Shown: one piece after another, positions 1 through 5,720 of the stretch | Layout: every line of letters begins with the position of its first letter | How positions within the stretch are numbered: position 1 is the first letter of the stretch | Origin: Candidatus Dojkabacteria bacterium | GTDB lineage: Bacteria > Patescibacteriota > Dojkabacteria > SC72 > JAFGCJ01 | Direction of reading: 5' to 3' | Assembly (NCBI GenBank): GCA_028696915.1 | Contig: JAQVGB010000051.1 | Span: 1 to 6,806 of the forward strand | DNA: 6,806 nt | The notes under the pieces: generated by a model | Told to the model about the DNA's origin: nothing | Databases searched by the model: none | Seen by the model: the letters and a program-made list of their open reading frames with translations, nothing else | Position numbers and translations under genes: made by a program

Positions 1-363
1 GATATTCCGTTTATTATGACCGGACACATCTTGTTCCCACACGTTGACTCCCGTCCCGCAAGCCTCTCCCCGACGTGGGTCCAAACCATCCTCCGTCGTG
101 AGATCGGCTACGACGGTATTATCGTCACCGACGACATCAAGATGGGCGCACTCGGTACAACTCCCGCCCAATCAGCCCTCCTGGCACTCCAGGCCGGAAA
201 CGACATGGTCATTGCGGTTGTCGACGAGCAAACCCTTCAGCACATAACAACAGAACTTTCCGCGTATTACGCACATCCGGACCACCAACAAGAGCTTTCC
301 GGCAAGCTTTTACGAATCCTTGCGTCAAAATATCGCTTTCTTGCGACAAAAAGTGACACATAG
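1..363 (+). CDS. Glycoside hydrolase family 3 protein, NagZ / beta-N-acetylhexosaminidase type (C-terminal fragment, 5' end outside window)
   Basis: The frame is open from base 1 to a TAG at 361-363 and gives 120 residues, roughly the last third of a GH3 catalytic domain (full-length NagZ-type proteins usually have about 330-420 residues). Visible family landmarks are 'IMTGHILFPHVD' near residues 5-16, 'PASLSPTWV' just after, 'GYDGIIVTDDIKMGAL' around residues 36-51, and 'ALQAGNDMVI' further on. In this family the first Asp of the T-D-D motif is the catalytic nucleophile; here it is residue 44, codon 130-132. The His/Asp acid-base loop of bacterial NagZ lies upstream of the window and cannot be checked. 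Known family members remove terminal N-acetylglucosamine, typically from muropeptides during cell-wall recycling or turnover. That role is inferred here, because GH3 also includes beta-glucosidases, though the 'TDD.KMGA' form favours the hexosaminidase branch. Cellular location cannot be judged without the N-terminus. The stop codon lies inside the 17-base spacer of the next promoter. Confidence 0.88.
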   Translation, partial: DIPFIMTGHILFPHVDSRPASLSPTWVQTILRREIGYDGIIVTDDIKMGALGTTPAQSALLALQAGNDMVIAVVDEQTLQHITTELSAYYAHPDHQQELSGKLLRILASKYRFLATKSDT

Positions 364-369
364 TATAAT
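341..369 (+). promoter_or_regulatory. Strong sigma70-type promoter (P1) for the gyrA leader
   Basis: TTGCGA at 341-346 (four of six matches to TTGACA) is followed by a 17-base spacer and a perfect TATAAT at 364-369. Transcription would be expected to start about 7 bases downstream, near G375-T377. The promoter overlaps the last codons of the GH3 gene and points toward gyrA, which suggests gyrA is transcribed independently of the GH3 gene. The matching and spacing are seen directly; activity is inferred. Confidence 0.7.
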
Positions 370-386
370 CGGGTGGTCTCCTGCAT

Positions 387-416
387 TTGGACAATAGAGG
401 ACCTGTGCGGTATGAT
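387..416 (+). promoter_or_regulatory. Possible second, downstream promoter (P2) for gyrA
   Basis: TTGGAC at 387-392, an 18-base spacer and TATGAT at 411-416 form a reasonable sigma70-like pair. A start near 422-424 would begin at or after the AGGAGG at 417-422. Such a transcript would lack the ribosome-binding site of the upstream small ORF and the 5' arm of the leader hairpin. It is weaker than P1 by consensus match and could be chance. Confidence 0.35.
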
Positions 417-422
417 AGGAGG
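417..422 (+). promoter_or_regulatory. Perfect Shine-Dalgarno AGGAGG upstream of a small ORF
   Basis: AGGAGG lies 6 bases before ATG 429-431, a textbook spacing. It is the strongest ribosome-binding site in the window. It serves the 28-codon ORF and not gyrA itself, whose ATG is 113 bases further on. Confidence 0.55.
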
Positions 423-428
423 CCGCGT

Positions 429-515
429 ATGTACATGATCAATTGCGGGTACGAAGCGGAATCTTTTGTCCGCCGGCTCCGGAAACAAACACCCCGGACC
501 ACCATGATCAGGTAA
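429..515 (+). CDS. 28-codon upstream ORF (putative leader peptide) ahead of gyrA
   Basis: ATG at 429-431 opens a frame that closes at TAA 513-515 and encodes 28 residues. The peptide begins MYMINCGYEAES and is arginine/lysine-rich in the middle (around 'FVRRLRKQ'). It has a perfect AGGAGG at ideal spacing and starts about 53 bases after the predicted P1 transcription start. Its stop is 20 bases before the gyrA ATG, close enough that translation could influence gyrA, which has no clear SD of its own. The core 'ESFVRRLRK' faintly recalls the start of ribosomal protein bS21, but three residues of spacing are missing and the rest of bS21 is absent, so I do not assign it. It could be a leader peptide, a real microprotein, or a chance ORF. 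An in-frame second ATG lies at 435. Confidence 0.35.
   Translation: MYMINCGYEAESFVRRLRKQTPRTTMIR
475..500 (+). promoter_or_regulatory. Second leader stem-loop within the small ORF
   Basis: TCCGG at 478-482 pairs with CCGGA at 494-498. GG at 475-476 can continue the stem with CC at 499-500 if C477 is bulged, giving 7 base pairs and an 11-base A/C-rich loop. A run of seven T residues follows at 523-529, but 22 bases later, too far for an ordinary intrinsic terminator. The structure is inferred from complementarity only. Confidence 0.25.
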
Positions 516-535
516 TTAACCATTTTTTTACTACT

Positions 536-3343
536 ATGGCAGAACCGAAACGAAATCCGTCATCAACAGATCCATCATCAAAAGATCCCGGTAACACAAC
601 ACCAGATTCCCCCAAAACAGACAAGATAATCGAACAGTCCATCGTAGAGGAGATGAAGGCAAGCTACCTCGATTATTCCATGAGTGTCATCGTCTCGCGC
701 GCACTTCCCGACGTCCGTGATGGATTGAAGCCCTCTCAACGGCGTATTCTCGTCGTACTCAACGATCTGGGATTGACTCCCAACGCACGCTACCGCAAAT
801 CGGCAAAAATCGCAGGTGACACCACCGGTAACTATCACCCGCACGGTGAAAGCATCGTCTACCCGACGATGGTGAAACTCGCACAGGACTTCAACATGCG
901 TTATCGGCTTGTCGACGGGCAGGGAAACTTCGGATCGATCGACGGCGACCCACCGGCACAAATGCGCTACACCGAGGCCCGAATGACGAAAGTCACTCAG
1001 GCAATGCTCGAAGATCTCAACAAGGGAACCGTTACGTATACACCCAACTACGACGGCACCAAGCTCGAGCCGACGGTGCTTCCCTCAGCATTTCCCAATC
1101 TTATCTGCAATGGAGCAGATGGTATAGCGGTCGGCATGGCGACAAAGATCCCGCCACACAATCTTGGCGAGGTCGTCGACGCACTCGTGTCCATGGTCGA
1201 CCGTGGCAACACCTGGAAGGGAACCGCCCTGTATAACACCCTCAGAAAACAGCGAGAAGAAAAAGAAGTCATCCCCCAGACACTGACAGAAACACCAGAA
1301 GATCTGCTCGAATCATATATCAGCAGATCTGATCCCGACAAAGAAACTCGCCTCGAAGAAATCCGCGCACAGCTTTCCGTGTCCGACAAAACAGGAACGG
1401 AAGAGAAACCAGATCAGGAAGGCCCGGTCACGCTCTATCCGCAGTTTGAATCGGACATTTCGTTCCAGGACCTGATGACATTCATCCCGGGCCCGGATTT
1501 CCCAACAGCCGCCGCTATTTACGACCAAAAAGAAATCCTGAACGCATACTCGACGGGCAGGGGACGGATCCTCTGTCGCGCGAAGGCATCCATTGAAGAA
1601 AACCGGCAGGGCAAGTACCAGATCATCGTGACCGAAATCCCGTACCAGGTCAACAAAGCCCATTTGATAGAAAAAATCGCAGAGCTCGTCAAAAACAAGC
1701 GGATCGAAGGCATTTCCGACCTTCGCGACGAATCGAACCGTGAAGGTATCCGGGTCGTCATCGATATCAAAAAAGGCGCCCAGCCCAAGACCGTTCTCAA
1801 CAAGCTCTACAAGTACACGGAAATGCAGAAGGCGTTCAACGCCAATATGATCGCGCTGGTGAACGGCCAGCCGCGGATGCTCAATTTGAAGCAGATCCTC
1901 GAGCATTTCCTCTCGCACCGTATCACCGTCGTGACCAGACGATTCGAGTTTGAAATTTCTCAGGCGAAATACCGCGCCCACATCCTTGAAGGATTAAAGA
2001 TCGCCCTCGACCATCTGGACGAGGTGATCAAAACTATCCGTGAATCAAAAAATGAAGATGACGCGCGCACAAACCTCATTACAAAGTTTGAGCTGACTGA
2101 AGTACAGGCGCAGGCGATCCTCGATCTTCAGCTTCGCCGGCTCGCCGCGCTTGAGCGACAGAAAATCGAGGACGAGTACAAAGCAATTCTCGCACGCATC
2201 GATGAACTTGAACTTCTGCTTTCCTCGCCAGACAACATCCTCGCGACGGTCAAGGCCGACCTGATCACTCTGAAAGAATCCTTCGGAGATGAGCGGAAAA
2301 CAAAAGTCTACAAAGGAAAAGTCAGCGATATCGCGGAGGAGGATTTGGTAGCTGCTGAGACGACCTTCATAACGCTGAGCAACTCCGGGTATATCAAGCG
2401 AATGCCGCCCTCGACCTACAAAGTCCAAAACCGCGGAGGAAAAGGAATTGTCGGCGCAACGACCAAGGAAGACGACTTCATCGCACACGCCGCGGCCTGC
2501 AACACACACGATAAGATCGTGTTTTTCACAAATAAGGGCCGGGCATTCGAGACACGGGCGTTCGAAATTCCCGAGTTTGGCCGTACCGCAAAGGGTATCC
2601 CGATCGTCAATCTCGTACAGATGGAACAGGACGAGCTGGTGACCGCACTTCTGACCAGAAACAAAGAAGGATTCTCCGCTGACACCGCACTCGACATAGA
2701 CGGAGACGAGGGTGCAAAGGCAAAACCTGCCGTGACCTACAAATACCTGTTCATGGCGACGAAGTTCGGAACCGTCAAAAAGACCGAGTTGTCCGAATTC
2801 GATGCAATCCGATCAAGCGGTCTCATCTCGATCAAGCTCGATGCCGGCGATGAACTGAAGTGGGTCAAACCAACAACCGGCGGCAATCAGGTCATGCTCG
2901 TGTCCAAACTCGGACGCTCTATCAAGTTCGACGAGCGCAGTGTCCGGCCGACCGGCAGGAACACCCGCGGTGTCCGCGGCATCGCCTTCAAAAAAGACGA
3001 CGATGAAATCATCAGCATGGATATTGTCCGAAATGACAACGACGTCCTGCTCACCATCTCGGAGAACGGCTGTGGCAAGAAGACCGCGTTGTCCAAATAT
3101 CCCCTTCAGGGGCGGGCAGGACAGGGTGTGTTCACCTTCCGTGTGACCGAAAAGACCGGAAATCTTGTCGTTGCAATTATCACGGACACACAGCCCAAGG
3201 AGATCGTGCTCATTTCCCGCGGAGGTAACGTCATCAGACAAAATACCGAGCAAATCCCAACGCTGACGCGTCAGACATCGGGCGTGCGGTTAATGAAAAT
3301 GCACAAAGGCGACTCGGTCGCGGCACTCGCGGTGATGGAGTAG
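536..3343 (+). CDS. gyrA: DNA gyrase subunit A
   Basis: This 935-residue protein (875 in E. coli) is the breakage-reunion subunit of DNA gyrase. It works with GyrB as A2B2 to introduce negative supercoils using ATP. Residues 1-30 are a polar Ser/Pro/Asp/Lys-rich tail. Recognisable GyrA follows from 'SYLDYSMSVIVSRALPDVRD', with 'HPHGES' at about 101-106, catalytic Tyr145 in 'MRYTEARM', 'IPGPDFPT' after an insertion, and 'EIPYQVNKAHLIEKIAELV'. A coiled-coil follows around 'AQAILDLQLRRLAALERQ'. The C-terminal beta-pinwheel carries the GyrA box as QNRGGKG at 631-637. That box separates gyrase from topoisomerase IV ParC. Residues 223-306 are an insertion absent from E. coli GyrA, and about 20 extra residues lie at 707-736. 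No acidic C-terminal tail is present. The start was set at ATG 536 because an upstream in-frame TTG (443) adds residues unlike GyrA and has no usable SD. ATG 536 itself has only a distant AGG (510-512), so initiation may be SD-independent or coupled to the small ORF ending at 515. Expression from P1 is inferred. Confidence 0.97.
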   Translation: MAEPKRNPSSTDPSSKDPGNTTPDSPKTDKIIEQSIVEEMKASYLDYSMSVIVSRALPDVRDGLKPSQRRILVVLNDLGLTPNARYRKSAKIAGDTTGNYHPHGESIVYPTMVKLAQDFNMRYRLVDGQGNFGSIDGDPPAQMRYTEARMTKVTQAMLEDLNKGTVTYTPNYDGTKLEPTVLPSAFPNLICNGADGIAVGMATKIPPHNLGEVVDALVSMVDRGNTWKGTALYNTLRKQREEKEVIPQTLTETPEDLLESYISRSDPDKETRLEEIRAQLSVSDKTGTEEKPDQEGPVTLYPQFESDISFQDLMTFIPGPDFPTAAAIYDQKEILNAYSTGRGRILCRAKASIEENRQGKYQIIVTEIPYQVNKAHLIEKIAELVKNKRIEGISDLRDESNREGIRVVIDIKKGAQPKTVLNKLYKYTEMQKAFNANMIALVNGQPRMLNLKQILEHFLSHRITVVTRRFEFEISQAKYRAHILEGLKIALDHLDEVIKTIRESKNEDDARTNLITKFELTEVQAQAILDLQLRRLAALERQKIEDEYKAILARIDELELLLSSPDNILATVKADLITLKESFGDERKTKVYKGKVSDIAEEDLVAAETTFITLSNSGYIKRMPPSTYKVQNRGGKGIVGATTKEDDFIAHAAACNTHDKIVFFTNKGRAFETRAFEIPEFGRTAKGIPIVNLVQMEQDELVTALLTRNKEGFSADTALDIDGDEGAKAKPAVTYKYLFMATKFGTVKKTELSEFDAIRSSGLISIKLDAGDELKWVKPTTGGNQVMLVSKLGRSIKFDERSVRPTGRNTRGVRGIAFKKDDDEIISMDIVRNDNDVLLTISENGCGKKTALSKYPLQGRAGQGVFTFRVTEKTGNLVVAIITDTQPKEIVLISRGGNVIRQNTEQIPTLTRQTSGVRLMKMHKGDSVAALAVME

Positions 3344-3394
3344 GGCGGCACACAAGCCGATCACAAACCCAAACCGCTCCGCCAATGAATACCG

Positions 3395-3400
3395 TATAAG
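3395..3400 (+). promoter_or_regulatory. Weak -10-like element before the membrane protein gene
   Basis: TATAAG lies 16 bases before the ATG at 3417, in the 73-base gap after gyrA. No convincing -35 sits 16-18 bases upstream. The downstream pair of genes may instead be read through from gyrA, since I found no U-tract terminator in the gap. Confidence 0.2.
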
Positions 3401-3416
3401 ATGATTGTTTGCGCTC

Positions 3417-4196
3417 ATGGACTTCGAACTGAGCACAATGGAAATTCTCCTCATCTCACTCGGGACATCGGTCGGCATCCAAGTCGTTTTTTCCATTGCG
3501 GCAGTCCTTCTTAGAACCGACCTCTTCACCGATCTTTCCTACGGCATGACGTTTGTCATCGGCTCGTGGCTGAACCTTGTATTGACGGAAAATCTCACCG
3601 CCATCACTGTTCTGCTGACGATCCTGATAACTATCTGGGGAATACGGCTGGCCGGATATTTGTTCATCCGGATCATAGTGACCGGCCGGGACCGACGGTT
3701 CGACGGAATTCGTGAAAACCCAGTGAAATTTCTTATTTTCTGGTTATTTCAAGGTGTGTCGGTCTGGGTGATCCTCCTGCCCGCACAGGTTGTCTTCCTT
3801 TCCAATCCAAGCAACAGTATTCCCCTGATCTCGTGGATTGGAGCGTTCGTCGCCTTTTTGGGAATTAGCATTGAAACCGTCGCAGACCAGCAGAAATTCA
3901 CCTTCAAACGAAAAAAACCTGAACGATGGATCGACACAGGCTTGTGGAAATTCTCACGGCATCCGAACTATTTTGGAGAACTGTTGATGTGGTGGGGCAT
4001 TTTCGTGTTGGCCCTACCGTACCATTCAGGATTTGCCCACCTCTCGATACTCGAACCGATCTGGATCACTATTCTCCTTTTGCTTATCACCGATATTCCG
4101 ACTCTTGAGAAACGATACGACGACAAGTATGGAACAGACAAAGCGTACCAGATGTACAAAGATTCCACGCCACTATTGATACCATCTCCGAAATGA
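3417..4196 (+). CDS. DUF1295 family integral membrane protein (steroid 5-alpha-reductase / ICMT-like fold)
   Basis: This 259-residue polytopic membrane protein has hydrophobic segments at about 9-31, 41-57, 62-86, 104-128, 136-154, 188-202 and 212-228. The family signature is clear: 'ADQQKFTFKRK' near 156-166, then G175-L-W-K-F-S-R-H-P-N-Y-F-G-E188, then 'W-W-G', then 'TDIPTLEKRYDDKYG' and a C-terminal 'LIPSPK'. These match DUF1295 (PF06966), related to steroid 5-alpha reductases and isoprenylcysteine carboxyl methyltransferases. In such proteins the conserved RHPNYxGE region is thought to bind the cofactor (NADPH or S-adenosylmethionine). The substrate here is unknown. The start at ATG 3417 gives a normal family length. 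A TTG at 3405 would add four residues and an ATG at 3438 would remove seven. None has a strong SD, so the start is uncertain by a few codons. The last bases overlap the next start codon as ATGA, implying translational coupling with the peptidase gene. Confidence 0.9.
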   Translation: MDFELSTMEILLISLGTSVGIQVVFSIAAVLLRTDLFTDLSYGMTFVIGSWLNLVLTENLTAITVLLTILITIWGIRLAGYLFIRIIVTGRDRRFDGIRENPVKFLIFWLFQGVSVWVILLPAQVVFLSNPSNSIPLISWIGAFVAFLGISIETVADQQKFTFKRKKPERWIDTGLWKFSRHPNYFGELLMWWGIFVLALPYHSGFAHLSILEPIWITILLLLITDIPTLEKRYDDKYGTDKAYQMYKDSTPLLIPSPK

Positions 4197-5317
4197 CTCA
4201 GACCCGAGTGGATCACCGCAAGAACGACGCGCCGACGAATGTCACTGATGACGTCCAGCCCAGGACAGCGGACGACCGTTCCGGGAAAGTAGATGAAACC
4301 CCGTTCACAACAGCGGACAATACGCAACCCAATACGTTGGAAATATCTCCGAAAACAACCAACAGTATCCCACCGAAACGAAAAACAGAAGAAATGTTCT
4401 CCCTCGTCCGATACTTCGCATTCGGGATGATCGGATCGCTCGCCATTTTTGCCATCATCTCTGTCGGCATACACCTCTACAAAAATAGCCTCGACCTTGA
4501 AAACACGTATCCTCAGAACAACCATGCCTTCGACATCGGAACCACGGCAACAGAAGACTTCGACACGTTAATCGGTCAAGACCCTGAGGCCGCGACCGAA
4601 CCAGATTACTCGGACATATACGACGCAATTGACCAGTCAAAACAGCACAATGCTCAAACACCACCAGCAAGCCCCCCGCCCGCATCCACGGATACCTACT
4701 GGGGCTATCCCGCGACAATTCTTCCCTGTACCAGAAGCGGGGACGATCTGCTGGTACTCGTCAACAAATCCTATCAACTCCCGGCAGATTACTACCCAAC
4801 CGATCTTGTCGCTGTCACCGACTCAGGCCTCCGGGTTTCTCGAAGCGGCATGTATATCAGATCAATTGTTATCGACGACCTTGCGGCACTACGGGCGGCG
4901 GTAGCAACGGAAGGGATTGATCTGACAGTCCTTTCAGCATTTCGCAGCTACGCGGTACAGTCCTCGACCTACACCTACTGGGTCAACTACAATGGCGGCA
5001 GTATCGATGCCGCAGACAAAATTTCAGCGCGACCCGGCCATAGCCAGCACCAGTTGGGCACCACCCTTGATTTTTCAACCAATGAAATCGCAGACCAGCT
5101 CGGCCAGCACTTCGCAAACACCCGTGCGGGCGTGTGGCTTGCCGCACACGCGTGGGAATACGGCTTCGCGCTGGCATACCCACAAGGATGGGAAGCCGCA
5201 ACCGGCTACAGCTTCGAACCGTGGCATTTCCGCTACATCGGCCGGGAAAACGCCGCACGATGGCACGCAAGCGGGTTGATCCTGGAAGTCTGGCTGAGGG
5301 GAGAAAACGGAGTGTAG
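4193..5317 (+). CDS. Membrane-anchored VanY-type D-alanyl-D-alanine carboxypeptidase (LAS / M15 family)
   Basis: The protein has 374 residues. The N-terminal 67 or so are polar, rich in Thr, Asp, Asn and Pro, and probably cytoplasmic. One transmembrane helix lies at about 74-96 and is preceded by basic residues (K62, R63, K64, R73), suggesting N-in/C-out topology. A Pro/Ser/Thr-rich linker around 158-168 ('PPASPPPAST') leads to the catalytic domain, about 170-370. The zinc site is complete. H286 and D293 lie in the family motif S-x-H-x2-G-x2-x-D ('SQHQLGTTLD'), and E342-P-W-H345 supplies the catalytic Glu and third zinc ligand. 'LSAFRSYAVQ' upstream is also typical. Known VanY / LAS enzymes remove the terminal D-Ala from peptidoglycan stem peptides; D,D- versus L,D-specificity cannot be read from this sequence. 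The start at ATG 4193 is favoured by the ATGA overlap with the DUF1295 gene. An internal ATG at residue 68 would delete the cytoplasmic tail but keep the anchor. This is housekeeping-style wall trimming; no vanA-type ligase or vanX neighbours are visible, so glycopeptide resistance should not be assumed. Confidence 0.92.
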   Translation: MTQTRVDHRKNDAPTNVTDDVQPRTADDRSGKVDETPFTTADNTQPNTLEISPKTTNSIPPKRKTEEMFSLVRYFAFGMIGSLAIFAIISVGIHLYKNSLDLENTYPQNNHAFDIGTTATEDFDTLIGQDPEAATEPDYSDIYDAIDQSKQHNAQTPPASPPPASTDTYWGYPATILPCTRSGDDLLVLVNKSYQLPADYYPTDLVAVTDSGLRVSRSGMYIRSIVIDDLAALRAAVATEGIDLTVLSAFRSYAVQSSTYTYWVNYNGGSIDAADKISARPGHSQHQLGTTLDFSTNEIADQLGQHFANTRAGVWLAAHAWEYGFALAYPQGWEAATGYSFEPWHFRYIGRENAARWHASGLILEVWLRGENGV

Positions 5318-5368
5318 GAGAAGCACTTGAGTTACAGGCATATGCGGGAAAGAGCCGGTCAAGCACAT
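5318..5368. other. Short convergent intergenic gap, no clear terminator
   Basis: These 51 bases separate the stop of the peptidase gene from the stop of the oppositely oriented small gene. Only a 5-base inverted repeat (CTTGA / TCAAG) is visible, with no GC-rich stem followed by a T-run on either strand. Termination here would have to be factor-dependent or occur inside the opposing gene. Confidence 0.4.
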
Positions 5369-5698
5369 CTACTTTTCGTTGAGTGGTTGTCTAGCAAACA
5401 TCATACGCTCCAGTTTCGAAATCCGCTCCTCATGGTCCTCAAGCATATCCGCCTGTGTCGCAAGTTCTAAGCGAATGAACGACAGCCGCTCCGTGTCCTG
5501 GACTATCGACGGCCCGACTTTATCTGAAGAACCGTGCGAAACAACCGGTTCAGAAGCATCAACCGGCACAGACCCTTTTCCAATCCGTCCAACCACCTGC
5601 CGCACCTCCCTGCCCACGAGCCTCCGAAACACCGTCCCCGTAACTTCTTGCCGCATAATTTCTTTGATCTTCTCAAGATCAGCCGCAGAAAGGTCCAT
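5369..5698 (-). CDS. Small hypothetical coiled-coil protein
   Basis: A 109-residue soluble protein starts MDLSAADLEKIKEIM. An N-terminal amphipathic helix (about 3-20) is followed by a basic stretch ('FRRLVGREVRQVVGRIGKG', about 24-42). A polar, Ser/Pro/Val-rich linker spans about 43-68. A C-terminal segment at about 70-101 has hydrophobic residues at heptad-like spacing (L72, I75, L79, M85, L86, I93, L96, M99) among many charges, which suggests a coiled coil. There is no signal peptide or membrane segment. I do not recognise a named family, although short acidic/basic helical proteins beginning 'LsxxDLxKIxexmxxEV' are common as uncharacterised bacterial genes. No SD is visible before the ATG at 5698-5696, but the helical pattern and lack of a better overlapping frame support it as real. 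It converges on the peptidase gene and lies downstream of the right-edge gene on the same strand. Dimerisation or oligomerisation is inferred from the coiled coil only. Confidence 0.65.
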   Translation of the reverse strand: MDLSAADLEKIKEIMRQEVTGTVFRRLVGREVRQVVGRIGKGSVPVDASEPVVSHGSSDKVGPSIVQDTERLSFIRLELATQADMLEDHEERISKLERMMFARQPLNEK

Positions 5699-5720
5699 GT
5701 AATATATGAAAAGAAGTTAA

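Larger units (their letters stand above)
373..426 (+). promoter_or_regulatory. Leader hairpin predicted to mask the AGGAGG ribosome-binding site
   Basis: Bases 373-382 (GGTGGTCTCCT without its first G) can pair continuously with 417-426 (AGGAGGCCGC). The pairs are U382-A417, C381-G418, C380-G419, U379-A420, C378-G421, U377.G422, G376-C423, G375-C424, U374.G425 and G373-C426. G383.U416 may add one more. The loop is about 32-34 bases. If transcription starts near 375-377, the first 7-9 nucleotides of the RNA would hold the SD sequence. The complementarity is seen directly; folding and any regulatory role are inferred. No known riboswitch class was recognised. Confidence 0.4.

Noticed and set aside
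443..535. Longer gyrA starting at TTG 443
   Set aside because: The added 31 residues do not resemble any GyrA N-terminus, there is no SD at usable spacing (AGGAGG is 20 bases away), and the region overlaps the better-supported small ORF in another frame.
1313..1981. 222-residue antisense open frame inside gyrA
   Set aside because: It lies wholly opposite a highly conserved gyrA region, has no family-like motifs and is best explained as a shadow of the coding strand.
536..3343. Topoisomerase IV subunit ParC instead of GyrA
   Set aside because: A GyrA box (QNRGGKG) and a full C-terminal pinwheel are present, which favours gyrase.
3343..3383. GC-rich inverted repeat after gyrA (GGCGG / CCGCC) as a terminator
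   Set aside because: The stem is only 5 bp with a loop of about 30 bases and no T-run, so it does not support intrinsic termination.
4193..5317. Vancomycin-resistance operon
   Set aside because: Only a VanY-like domain is present; there is no D-Ala-D-Lac ligase, VanH, VanX or two-component regulator in the window, and VanY-type enzymes are common in ordinary wall metabolism.
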